From the NCBI RefSeq assembly GCF_014472395.1, contig NZ_JACSZW010000010.1:1-64000 (forward strand): DNA of 64,000 nt, given 5' to 3'. Below are positions 1 through 9,000 of this stretch, piece after piece (position 1 is the first letter of the stretch; each line of letters starts with the position of its first letter). The stretch is from Pedobacter sp. N36a (GTDB lineage Bacteria > Bacteroidota > Bacteroidia > Sphingobacteriales > Sphingobacteriaceae). The position numbers and the translations under genes are program-made. The notes under the pieces are model-generated. The model searched no databases, had not been told where the DNA came from, and saw only the letters and a program-made list of their open reading frames with translations.

Positions 1-10
1 TAAAAATATT

Positions 11-119
11 TAGGTGCCTATATCGGCGGTGTCTACCTCTTCCCATTCCGAACAGAGAAGTCAAGCCCGCCAGAGCCGATGGTACTGCGGTAACACGTGG
101 GAGAGTAGGTCGGTGCCAA
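11..119 (+). rRNA. rrf: 5S ribosomal RNA
   Basis: The stretch carries the conserved 5S core: CCATTCCGAACAGAGAAG near 43-60, the AAGCCCGCCAG arm, and GGTACTGCGG followed by ACACGTGGGAGAGTAGGTC near the 3' end. The termini GGTGCC (13-18) and GGTGCC (112-117) pair as helix I, using G-U wobbles. A strong terminator follows 12 bases later, so this is the last gene of an rRNA operon whose 16S and 23S lie outside the window. The exact ends are good to within a few bases. Confidence 0.95.
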
Positions 120-130
120 ATCTTAAAGTA

Positions 131-157
131 AGCCTGTAGTGAAAACTACAGGCTTTT
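131..157 (+). terminator. rRNA operon terminator
   Basis: The arms AGCCTGTAGT (131-140) and ACTACAGGCT (145-154) pair perfectly over 10 bp around a GAAA tetraloop and are followed by TTTCTT. It sits directly behind the 5S rRNA, as expected for intrinsic termination of the rRNA operon. Confidence 0.85.
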
Positions 158-164
158 CTTGTAT

Positions 165-1566
165 ATAGCCTTTTTTATGCCTCCAAACATTGGATTTTAT
201 TGGAACAATCTCAAAACTTGTTGAGGAATGGTTCTTTTTTTGAATTTCGGCATACAGCTGAGTTAGTCTAAATGGGAAGAATTCAATATTTTTAACACCT
301 CTGAGTTGCGATCTGAATGCCTTTATTTTAGCGTTGAAAGATTCTGCGGAAGCATTAGTTGATCTATTATCAAAGTAGTTCAATATGGTTTTGTATTGAT
401 CTTGCAATTGTATTAAAAGTCTTAAAGCCCGCCTGTCTTACTTTTTTATGCCATTTAATTAGATTGGCTAGCGCAAAAACTTTGTCTTTTGTGTTTTCAA
501 ATAGGTGACTACGCCCCATACTAAGTCCATAAGCCGTTTTTAGATCTGGAAATATTCCGAATTACAGTTCAGCACGATCCTTTGGGGTATCTGTCCAGGC
601 CGAAAATTTTTTATACAAGACACATCTGCCATGAGCTAGCAATTGCTTGATCGTATCTCCATTGTGTAGTATTTCCGATTGAAATGAACAGCCTGTTTTT
701 AGTGAGCGCTCTATGGCTTCATTTTCTACATCCATAGCCTTCACTTCTATGCTTAATCCGCCTCTCCTGTAATGCCTCAGTAGCTAGTTTCTGTACATGA
801 AACCGATCGGTTACCCTTGTTGTTTTGGGAAAACAACGCTTGTAAATCAGTTCCATATTACCTGTCATATCAAGAGTAACTTCGGTGACTTTTTTTCTTG
901 TACTTTCAGGGATCCTTTGTAGTACTGAAATGACAGTTTCCTCCTTGGTTCCTGCTACAATAGCAACAAAATAGTGCCTTTCTTACCCTTTGCTGCCTTA
1001 TTAGTAAGAATAATATAAGGTTCACCATGGGACAGCCTGGTTTCATCTATGGAAAGTTGATCACCGAGATTTTCCGGATATAAGAGCTATTTTTTCGCTT
1101 GAGATTTCTGGTCCCAGCTTTTAAAGTCATTGAGGTAATCACGTTATTGGCGAAGCAGGTTTTTGGTCTTTCCAACATAAAATGAACTGATAGTGTCAAC
1201 ACTACTGGTGGCTGTATCGATTGAGCTTTTTTAAAAAAGCCGTGAAATCTCCTGTCATTCCCGTTCTCTTTCTACTAAAGTCCAATTCCGATAAACCACC
1301 TTACCTGTCTCTGTATTAAGGTACCTTCGTCGTCTGATATGATAAAACACCTTGTGCCCAAGAACAGGGAAATTCTGAATCACAATCTGAGGAAAAAAAA
1401 TTTTGGATAAAACCTTAATACCATCCCATTCCGATGGAGGAGTATTTATTTCTTCTAATTAGCTTTGAAAGCTCTCACTATCTTCTACAGCTCCCTTGAA
1501 TTCGAAATTCTCTAGTATAAAATCTGGCAGAAATAATCTGAGCAGTGATGCAGTACCTGATGACAT
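165..1566 (-). pseudogene. decayed ISL3-like (ISAon1-type) transposase
   Basis: Read on the minus strand, fragments of one transposase appear in order but in different frames. The N-terminus starts at the ATG at 1566 (MSSGTASLLRLFLPDFIL). A middle part near 1400-1270 resembles the small N-terminal ORF of this family (HVRRRR-like motif followed by NWTLV). LSIDETRLSHGEPY lies near 1060, VTLDMTGNMELIYKRCFP near 870-830 with TDRFHV behind it, a block at 562-744, and the C-terminal FDNRSTNASAESFNAKIKAF near 370-310. The D, D and E positions of an ISL3-type DDE enzyme are therefore still visible, but frameshifts and stops break the gene many times. The last residues run into the rRNA terminator. 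I found no convincing terminal inverted repeats or target duplication. Naming the ISAon1 subgroup is from memory of the family. Confidence 0.8.
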
Positions 1567-1639
1567 AAGTATAAAATTCAAAACTATATTTTTAACCCTT
1601 CTCCACGGGTTTTATGATTGACCCATTTATCCTATCGGC

Positions 1640-2075
1640 CTTGTTGGAGCTCTGCAACGATTAAATTTGATGCTAATGGACACGATTTTGTTTTCATTGC
1701 TAGAACATTTGACATGTTTTAATGGAATAGTAGTTCCACGAGATTGGTAAATTGGTTCAATAGAATTTTTTTATATTGATTATTGTCAAATAACAGGCAG
1801 ATCTATATGGAACTCATCTTAAATATCAGCCAAAAAAGGACGGCCGGTAAGTATTGGTTGCATTGTTATAAATAACGGAAATTTTAGCGGGGTATGATTA
1901 TATAGGAAATTCCAGAATTGGAACGAAGATGGGGTATGACAAGCCAGCTGTAGCTATTCAACTATGGGAAGTATATTGAAATCAGTTACAAAGACGATTT
2001 CAGCATAAACTTCATCAATAGGACGGTATGGAGTATAAAATGATCTATAAGGGTGTGATGATTGTTGATGCCTAA
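1640..2075 (+). pseudogene. decayed reading frame, family not recognised
   Basis: Three-frame reading gives protein-like runs that join only through frameshifts and stops: FDANGHDFVFIARTFDMF, then FNGIVVPRDW, later DLYGTHLKYQPKKDG, DYIGNSRIGTKMGYDKPAVA, EISYKDDFSINFINRTV and finally GMEYKMIYKGVMIVDA before a TAA at 2073-2075. The order and the amino-acid character look like one decayed gene rather than random sequence, but I do not recognise the family. It lies between the broken transposase and tRNA-Met, so this is a zone of genomic decay. Confidence 0.35.
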
Positions 2076-2574
2076 AAAGCGCTAAATTTATCCGAAACCA
2101 ACTCAAATAAACGGTTAATGGCATGGTACTTAATCGTAATCAATTATTAGCGTTTTTTTTGCAAGGAGGTTGAACTTATATCATGGTTTTAAAATGTTCC
2201 ATTAAGATCTGTTTTGTTGATTTAGGTTTAAGGTGAAAAAAAAGAATCAAAATATTTTTAAATAGTACCGAAATTCTGGTAATACTCCCCCCTAATTTCA
2301 CTCAATATTTTTGTTATTATTGACTTTTTACGGATTAAATGATCAGAAAAAAATTTCATTTTTAACCTAAAGAGCGTACTTGTGTCCTGAAAATGCTTAA
2401 ATTTTATGTTTTTGGTTTACGTAAATGAAGTGTTTTTTTTTAGGTATTTTAGCTTTATTTAACCATATGATATGCCCCATATCAAGCGTAAAAAAATGTG
2501 CTTTTTTGAATAAAAATCTTGGGATATTGAAAAGCGTATTTCCCTAAATAACTGATAACAAACTGGTTTAAACG
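2076..2574. other. gene-free stretch upstream of tRNA-Met
   Basis: About 500 bases of very AT-rich sequence. I see no open frame of useful length on either strand, and no RNA gene. There is an imperfect inverted pair (AAAAAGCGCTAA near 2074-2085 and TTAGCG with a T run near 2146-2158) that might be a leftover terminator, and a Shine-Dalgarno-like AAGGAGG at about 2163 with no frame behind it. Confidence 0.5.
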
Positions 2575-2575
2575 C

Positions 2576-2605
2576 AAAAAAGCTCACTTTTCAGTGAGCT
2601 TTTTA
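2576..2605 (-). terminator. terminator of tRNA-Met
   Basis: AGCTCACT (2581-2588) and AGTGAGCT (2593-2600) pair around TTTC and are flanked by A5 and T5. On the minus strand it stands just downstream of tRNA-Met and ends in a T run. Confidence 0.7.
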
Positions 2606-2609
2606 CCAG

Positions 2610-2683
2610 TAGCGGGGAGCAGGATCGAACTGCCGACCTCAGGGTTATGAATCCTGCGCTCTAACCATCTGAGCTACCCCGCC
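2610..2683 (-). tRNA. tRNA-Met (CAT anticodon)
   Basis: On the minus strand a full cloverleaf of 74 nt can be drawn: acceptor GGCGGGG against CCCCGCT, D arm GCTC...GAGC, anticodon loop TTCATAA with CAT, T arm GGCAG-TTCGATC-CTGCT, and discriminator A. The 3' CCA is not encoded. The normal 1-72 pair (G-U) and the loop favour elongator Met over initiator. A CAT anticodon can also be tRNA-Ile2 if modified to lysidine, which cannot be excluded from sequence alone. Confidence 0.9.
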
Positions 2684-2788
2684 GGGGATCTTCTTTTCTA
2701 AAGAGTTGCAAATATAGAAAAAAATACTTTCCTTTAGAAATAAATAAAAAAAAAATTGTCCATTAGTTCAGAATGTAAGGATCCATCG

Positions 2789-3169
2789 ATGTCAGAAAAG
2801 AAAAAGTTTACGTTAGAATACGAATTGAGATCATCCCCACGAATTTTGTTTAGCTTTATTAGCGAGCCAAATGGCTTGTCTCAATGGTTTGCCGACGATG
2901 TGATTTTCCGTGACCAGGTTTATACATTTACATGGGATGACGAAATACAGAAAGCGAAGCTTTTAAGTATTAAAGAGAATAAATTGGTGAAATTTAAATG
3001 GCTGGATGATGAACCGCATTGTTATTTTGAAATGGAAATCGTTCAAGACGAATTAACGAACGATGTTGCACTTTCTATTACAGACTTTGCCACGGAAGAT
3101 ACACTTGCAGAACGCACATTAATATGGGATAACCAGATAACCTATTTACATAGTGTGCTTGGAGCATAA
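2789..3169 (+). CDS. START-like domain protein
   Basis: A 126-residue cytosolic protein beginning MSEKKKFTLEYELRSSPRIL. An SRPBCC/START-type fold is suggested by the start FTLEYELRSSP, the FISEPNGLSQWFADDV segment, and the TFTWDDEIQKAKL and VKFKWLDDEP strands; this matches the small START-like family seen in Bacteroidota before the LptF/G permease gene. Family role is unknown; such folds usually bind a hydrophobic ligand. I chose the ATG at 2789 because the frame upstream (a TTG at 2756) adds residues that do not resemble the family start. The gene precedes the permease gene by 30 bases in the same direction, so co-transcription is likely. Confidence 0.85.
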   Translation: MSEKKKFTLEYELRSSPRILFSFISEPNGLSQWFADDVIFRDQVYTFTWDDEIQKAKLLSIKENKLVKFKWLDDEPHCYFEMEIVQDELTNDVALSITDFATEDTLAERTLIWDNQITYLHSVLGA

Positions 3170-3187
3170 TTTTTCAGTTGCTTTGTT

Positions 3188-3195
3188 TACCTTTG
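3188..3195 (+). promoter_or_regulatory. -7 box directly before the LptF/G start
   Basis: TACCTTTG is an exact match to the Bacteroidota -7 consensus TAnnTTTG and ends 4 bases before the TTG start codon at 3200. No good -33 TTTG is seen at the usual spacing. If active, transcription would begin at or next to the start codon. Confidence 0.35.
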
Positions 3196-3199
3196 CATA

Positions 3200-4639
3200 T
3201 TGAAAAAGATTCATTTACTTCTGCTCAAAGCATTTATTAGGCCATTTTTCGTCACATTTTTAATTGTGATGTTTATTTTATTGATGTTCTTTTTATTTAA
3301 GTACGTCGATGATTTAATTGGAAAGGGTTTTGAATGGTATGTAATTCTGGAACTGATGTACTATGCATCAGCTGCGAATGTTTCCATGGCACTTCCACTT
3401 TCGATCCTTTTGTCATCCATAATGACTTTTGGAACGTTAGGTGAGAACTATGAGTTGGTCGCTATAAAATCAGCTGGGGTATCACTTCAAAAGGCAATGA
3501 TGCCTTTATTGGTATTGATTGTATTTATAGCCATTGGTTCCTTCCTATTTTCAGACGTGATGCTGCCAAAGGCCAATTTGAAATTTGGCTCTCTATTGTG
3601 GGATATACGAAACAAGAAACTATCTTTTCTAATTAAGGAGGGTGTATTCAATAATAGTATTCCAGGGTATTCCATTCGGGTAGATAAAAAGGGAGAGGAT
3701 GGCGTTACGCTGGAAGGGGTGATGATTTATGACCATACGAGTAATAGTGGGATCGCAAAAATCATCATCGCGAAAGAAGGTAAAATGGCTAGCGACGACA
3801 AGAATCTCCTTTTAAAGCTAAAAAATGGGGTAAGATATGAAGAGTCCAGTGGTGAAAATACTTCATATAATCCAAGACAACAGTTCACTCGAATGCGATT
3901 CAAAGAAACAGATCAAAAATTTGATATATCTAGTTTTAAAATGAACCGTACAGATGAGCAAGGTTTTAGAAATAACACCCAAATGCTCAATCTAAAAGGA
4001 TTAGTCAAAAAGCAAGATTCTTTAACAAAAGAATTAGATAGCATCAATAAGTTTGCTGGTATGACCATCTCTAGCTACTTTAAACAGAACAACTATGTGA
4101 AAGGTTATACTAAGGTCAATGTGGCTGAGAAGAAGGTTACAGGACCTGTATTGAAGGTTTTGCCCGCTGGAGATCGGTTGCGGTCTATTCAATCTGCATT
4201 GGATCAGGCTAAAACTATTAAGGAAACTGTTTCAGGTAGACTAGCTGATTATTCGGATAAGGTTCGTAATATTATAAAAGTTGAAATTGAGTATCAAAAG
4301 AAATTCACTTTAGCTGTATCATGCTTACTCCTGTTTTTCATTGGTGCCCCGTTGGGTGCAATTATTAGAAAGGGAGGACTAGGTTTACCAGTGGTGATGG
4401 CGATAGTATTCTTTTTAATTTATCATATCATCGCTACTGTAGCGGAGAAATCTGCTATAACAGGTACATTAGCTCCATTCTTTGGACCCTGGTTAGCGAT
4501 TATTATATTGTCTCCAGTAGGGGCATTCCTGACCTATAAAGCAACTGTTGATTCTGCCTTATTTGATATTAATGCGATTAAACAATCGATAACGGGCCTT
4601 TTTAAAAAGAAAAAACAGAAATCAAAATCTAAGGTATAA
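3200..4639 (+). CDS. LptF/LptG-family LPS export permease
   Basis: A 479-residue inner-membrane protein of the YjgP/YjgQ family. LptF and LptG form the transmembrane part of the LptB2FG ABC transporter that extracts lipopolysaccharide from the inner membrane. Visible are hydrophobic helices near residues 10-35, 50-80 and 95-120, a soluble periplasmic stretch of about 230 residues, and three C-terminal helices (about 370-450). The segments PLSILLSSIMTFGTLGENYEL and AIKSAGVSL are typical of the family. The start is a TTG at 3200: the family N-terminus (KKIHLLLLKAFIRPF) begins right there and the next Met lies inside the first helix. LptF versus LptG cannot be settled here. The next gene is ribBA, about 155 bases further. 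Confidence 0.9.
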   Translation: MKKIHLLLLKAFIRPFFVTFLIVMFILLMFFLFKYVDDLIGKGFEWYVILELMYYASAANVSMALPLSILLSSIMTFGTLGENYELVAIKSAGVSLQKAMMPLLVLIVFIAIGSFLFSDVMLPKANLKFGSLLWDIRNKKLSFLIKEGVFNNSIPGYSIRVDKKGEDGVTLEGVMIYDHTSNSGIAKIIIAKEGKMASDDKNLLLKLKNGVRYEESSGENTSYNPRQQFTRMRFKETDQKFDISSFKMNRTDEQGFRNNTQMLNLKGLVKKQDSLTKELDSINKFAGMTISSYFKQNNYVKGYTKVNVAEKKVTGPVLKVLPAGDRLRSIQSALDQAKTIKETVSGRLADYSDKVRNIIKVEIEYQKKFTLAVSCLLLFFIGAPLGAIIRKGGLGLPVVMAIVFFLIYHIIATVAEKSAITGTLAPFFGPWLAIIILSPVGAFLTYKATVDSALFDINAIKQSITGLFKKKKQKSKSKV

Positions 4640-4722
4640 CGGCAGCTAACTATAAATTATAATGGCTCATATTCATTACTTATTTATGATATTTTAGCGA
4701 AGGATATTGAATAGGAAGGTTG

Positions 4723-4730
4723 TAACTTTG
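4723..4730 (+). promoter_or_regulatory. possible ribBA -7 box
   Basis: TAACTTTG matches TAnnTTTG exactly and lies about 65 bases before the ribBA ATG. A good -33 element at the usual distance is not seen, so this is a suggestion only. Confidence 0.35.
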
Positions 4731-4795
4731 TACTTAATCTTAATAGTTAAACAAGCAGGCAATCTTAGTGTTTGTACATAGATATATTTCAAAAA

Positions 4796-6007
4796 ATGGA
4801 AATCAAACTTAATGCAATAGATGAAGCTATTGCTGAAATACAAGCTGGTAAAGTGGTTATTGTTGTTGATGATGAGGACAGAGAAAATGAAGGAGACTTC
4901 CTGACTGCTGCTGCAAATGCAACACCTGAAGTAATTAACTTTATGGCGACCCATGGAAGAGGATTAATATGTGCTGCTTTAACAGAAGAGAGATGTGACG
5001 AACTTGGTTTGGAACTCATGGTTGGTAAAAATACAGCGGCTTATGAGACAAATTTCACTGTTTCTGTGGATTTAATCGGCTACGGCTGTACTACGGGTAT
5101 CTCTGCATCAGATAGATCAAAGACCATACAGGCATTGATCAACCCAAATACAAACCCTGATGAATTAGGTAAACCAGGGCATATTTTTCCTTTGAGATCA
5201 AAAGATGGAGGAGTATTAAGGAGGTCAGGTCATACCGAAGCTTCAGTTGATTTAGCAAGACTGGCGGGTATGGAACCAGCTGGTGTTTTAGTTGAAATTA
5301 TGAAGGAGGATGGTGAGATGGCCAGACTACCCGATCTTGTAAAGATTGCTGCTCAGCATAAACTCAAAATTATTTCAATAAAAGATCTTATTGCTTATAG
5401 ATTGAGTAAAGAAAGTTTAATTCAAGAAGAGGTAACAGTTAATCTTCCTACTCAATGGGGAGACTTCAAGATGACGGCTTATACGCAATTAGATACCGGT
5501 GCAACGCATTTGGCAATAAGTAAAGGAAAGTGGACGGAGGATGAACCTGTTATGGTGAGAGTCCATAGTTCATGTGTTACCGGGGATATTTTTGGCTCTT
5601 GTCGCTGTGATTGCGGCCCGCAATTACATAAGGCAATGGAAATGATTGATAAGGAAGGTAAAGGACTTATTGTATACATGAACCAAGAAGGAAGAGGCAT
5701 TGGGCTAGTTAACAAACTAAGATCGTACAATCTCCAGGATGCTGGATTTGATACTGTAGAAGCTAATATAAAATTAGGTTTTAAAGGAGATGAGAGAGAC
5801 TATGGAGTTGGTGCGCAGATCCTAAGGGCTCAAGGTATTTCAAAGATGAGGTTGATGTCAAATAATCCTACAAAACGTGCCGGTCTGACTGGATATGGAT
5901 TAGAAATTTTAGAGAATATTTCTATAGAAATTGAGAGTAATGTACATAATGAGCAATATCTGAGAACCAAACGTGATAAAATGGGACATCAGATTATGAA
6001 GGGATAA
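4796..6007 (+). CDS. ribBA: bifunctional DHBP synthase / GTP cyclohydrolase II
   Basis: A 403-residue fusion that makes both riboflavin precursors: 3,4-dihydroxy-2-butanone 4-phosphate from ribulose 5-phosphate, and diamino-ribosylamino-pyrimidinone phosphate from GTP. The N-terminal RibB half shows DDEDRENEGDF (residues 25-35) and SGHTEASVDL. The C-terminal RibA half shows the zinc site GSCRCDCGPQL and NQEGRGIGL. Both halves are full length and keep their key residues. I chose the ATG at 4796 (MEIKLNAIDEAI); an upstream TTG at 4772 would add eight unconserved residues. No FMN riboswitch fits in the short leader. The stop is only 4 bases from the stop of the convergent TamB-like gene. Confidence 0.95.
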   Translation: MEIKLNAIDEAIAEIQAGKVVIVVDDEDRENEGDFLTAAANATPEVINFMATHGRGLICAALTEERCDELGLELMVGKNTAAYETNFTVSVDLIGYGCTTGISASDRSKTIQALINPNTNPDELGKPGHIFPLRSKDGGVLRRSGHTEASVDLARLAGMEPAGVLVEIMKEDGEMARLPDLVKIAAQHKLKIISIKDLIAYRLSKESLIQEEVTVNLPTQWGDFKMTAYTQLDTGATHLAISKGKWTEDEPVMVRVHSSCVTGDIFGSCRCDCGPQLHKAMEMIDKEGKGLIVYMNQEGRGIGLVNKLRSYNLQDAGFDTVEANIKLGFKGDERDYGVGAQILRAQGISKMRLMSNNPTKRAGLTGYGLEILENISIEIESNVHNEQYLRTKRDKMGHQIMKG

Positions 6008-6011
6008 TCGG

Positions 6012-9000
6012 TTATCTTTTCGGATTGTTTTTTTGCTGTTCATTAAGAATGGCCTCTTTATTAATTAATTGCCTGGTTTTTGGGGTTTCCCCATGCTGGG
6101 CTTTTTTCTTTTGATCCCTTTTGTACTGGCCAGTGATCTTTTTCAAGAACTCTCTAAAACTATCAAATTGCTGTGTATAAACCAGCCCCAATGCTGTTAC
6201 ATTGTTATTTTGATTGATACCTGAGGTGGTAAAGATGGTTTGCTGCGTAGGAGGTTTATTGGATAGTTTTCCAACCAGAGTTCCATCTTTCTTAATTAAA
6301 CCAAGAATCTCCACCTCACCGCCTACATTATTTCTGGAGAATCCATTTAATGACAGGTCATTGGTGCTTCCTCTGTTTACGATACCTGCATTTAAGATCA
6401 CGCGATCATTAAACAATCTGAAAGAAGCATTTGCTTCGGTTAATGAGCGGACATTAAAATCAACAAAGTCCAGATTCAAAGAAGATAGTACATTATTAAG
6501 CTGATTAAATAATAGCTCCGTTGCTGTACTGGTTACTCCACTGGTTAACTGTTTTCCTAAGTCTTCATTTCCTGTTCCTGGGGCAAAACTCCTTCTAATG
6601 ATTAAGCTAAGTGCTTGTAGATTAAGGTTGTTTGCGTCGTTGAAGTAAGCTTGCATTTCTTCTTTAATGGCCGGATTGGATGGAAAGAAGATATCCAGTT
6701 TGATGTCAGGCTTTAATAATAGACCTGATAAGCCCATTTCTACTTCCGTTAATACACGTTCATCCTTATTGTTACCATCTCTATTCGCAGCAGTATATAA
6801 GTCTCTTAGACTCGTTCTAAGGGAGTAAATGGCTTTCAATTGGATTTGGGCCATGGTTGGGTTGCCCGTCCATCGGATGGTACCACCTTGTCTTATACTG
6901 AATTTTTTATTAATGACTTCCTGAGCAGTAAAATCAAAACTACCATTTTCAATGATGTAGTCTCCTGTCATATCGAAATCACCCTGACTATTGATTTTTA
7001 AAGTAAGGTCGGTTGCATTTCCTCGCCCGCTCAGGTTGCCTAAGCTGGTGAATATATTGGCGACACTATTAGGATCTACATCCAGTTTTAAATTCATGGT
7101 AAGTCCATCAAAACTGTTTTGTTTTTTCACTATTTTGGTAGTGTCTTTACTTACAAAGGTGATGAAATCCTTACTTGAAACTGTCTCAGAGCTATTCAAT
7201 GGTAGATTAAAGACAGTTCCTTTCTCTGTTTTTGCATCAATATCGATGTACATACGATTAGTTGGGCCTTTAAAAATGAAAGTTCCTGTACCGTAAGCCT
7301 GACCATAATAAACAGGATTGTCTTTTTCTGTAGTATTTAGTGCCATGAAGTTTGTCGCTTTAATAACGGCATCAATGGTAGGATTATCCAGATTATTTAA
7401 ATCTACAGTACCATTGGCAATGGCCTGATTATTATCTACATCTAATAACTTTAGGTTATGCACTTTAATTACACTATTTTCTATAGTTACCTGATCATTT
7501 AGTGTATAAGCAGTTTGCAGATAATTGATCGTCATTTTCCCTTTATCAAATGATACTTCTCCATTGATAGCGGGTTTTTCGAAAGGACCTTTTACGGCAA
7601 GATCTGCGGAAATATTTCCTTTTAATTTTGAAACAAGCTTTTTAACAAACGGCTCTAATACGGCCATTTCAGTTTCATCCAGTTTAACATGCAGGTCTAT
7701 TTCTTTCTTCTCCAGGTCTAGACTTCCTGTTGCTTTTAAGGTTTCTTTATCGCGGCTCATGATACTGGTATAGATATTCGCCACGTTTTCCGCCTGATGA
7801 AAAGAAGAGGTATCCGTGAGACGTCCAATATAAGTGTCATTAAAACTAAGGGAATCAATGGTGATATCATCTGAAATTTTCGGAGATTTTAAGACATGAT
7901 AAAGTTTTGTTTCGCCATTTAATTTTCCGGCGAGTTTGACTCCCAGGGTTTTTACAAATGGATTTAGTGTTTTAAGGTCAAACTGATTAAATCCGACTTG
8001 AAGTAAGTCTGTGGGGTCGTTGGACAGAATTCCATCTATGGTTAATAACTGCGGACCGTTACTTAGGTCAAAATTACTAATTTGAGTTTTCCCATCATGG
8101 AAGCTGATTCTAACCTTCTCTTGAATTTTCCAATCTTCATTATTTATTTTCAAAATGGAAGGTAAGATAGTGATGCGACCTACAGTGTCTGTCGCAAATT
8201 CAACGAGTCCGTTTAAATCCAGTGAATTGGCATCATCTGCATTTGCGAGTTTGACATTGAGACTTAAGCTGTCATTTCTAAGAATATTCGAAATATTCAC
8301 ATTTTTGATATACAAGCTATCGTTAAGGTCAACACGATCCGATGTAATAATGGCCTGTAACTGATTTGTAGAGGTATTTTCATCGACAATGATGTTATTG
8401 ACTACTATCCCTTTATACTTAAGTTTTTTTACAAACCCATTTATAGTTGCTACATTTTTTTGTGAGTCAAAGTTTCCGAGAAAAACAGCTTGATCCTCTA
8501 TTTCCAGACCGGGTACCAGGAGCTGAGCAACGGGTTCAAATTTTTTGATTTTAAGGTCAAATTTGAAGATTTGGTCTTTATAATTGACTATATCCGCTTT
8601 TAATGATGGAATATATGTTTTTGCAAGCGCTTTATAGTAGGATGGAAGTGTATTTAGGTCGTATTGACCCTTGATACTTGCATCTAAGATATCTGAATTT
8701 ACAGCTAGGCTTCTGTCTTTACCCATTCCATTGGCGCTCAATTGGATGGAATCAATATGGTATATACCTTTAACATTATTGAGTTGAACGTGTTGTAAAA
8801 GCAGATTTCCCTGGATATTATCTAAATTATTCCCCGTAAAATTGGTGCTGAATATCGCATCAATTTGAAGTGAATCTTTATAGAGTTTCAATGCTTTTAG
8901 TCTGGCATTTTTAATATTAGCTTTAAAATTAAACTCTGGAAGTTTTCCGTTTAAGTTTACCCCACCGTCAAAAATCATGTTAAGATTTTTGTCATTAACT

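Noticed and set aside
91..105. parS-like ACACGTGGG near the window start
   Set aside because: It is part of the conserved 5S rRNA sequence; no full parS palindrome was seen anywhere in the window.
2074..2158. Long-range inverted pair AAAAAGCGCTAA / TTAGCG plus T run
   Set aside because: The arms are about 60 bases apart with mismatches, and no gene ends there; probably chance in AT-rich sequence.
4731..4795. FMN riboswitch before ribBA
   Set aside because: The leader after the possible -7 box is only about 60 bases and shows none of the conserved RFN motifs.
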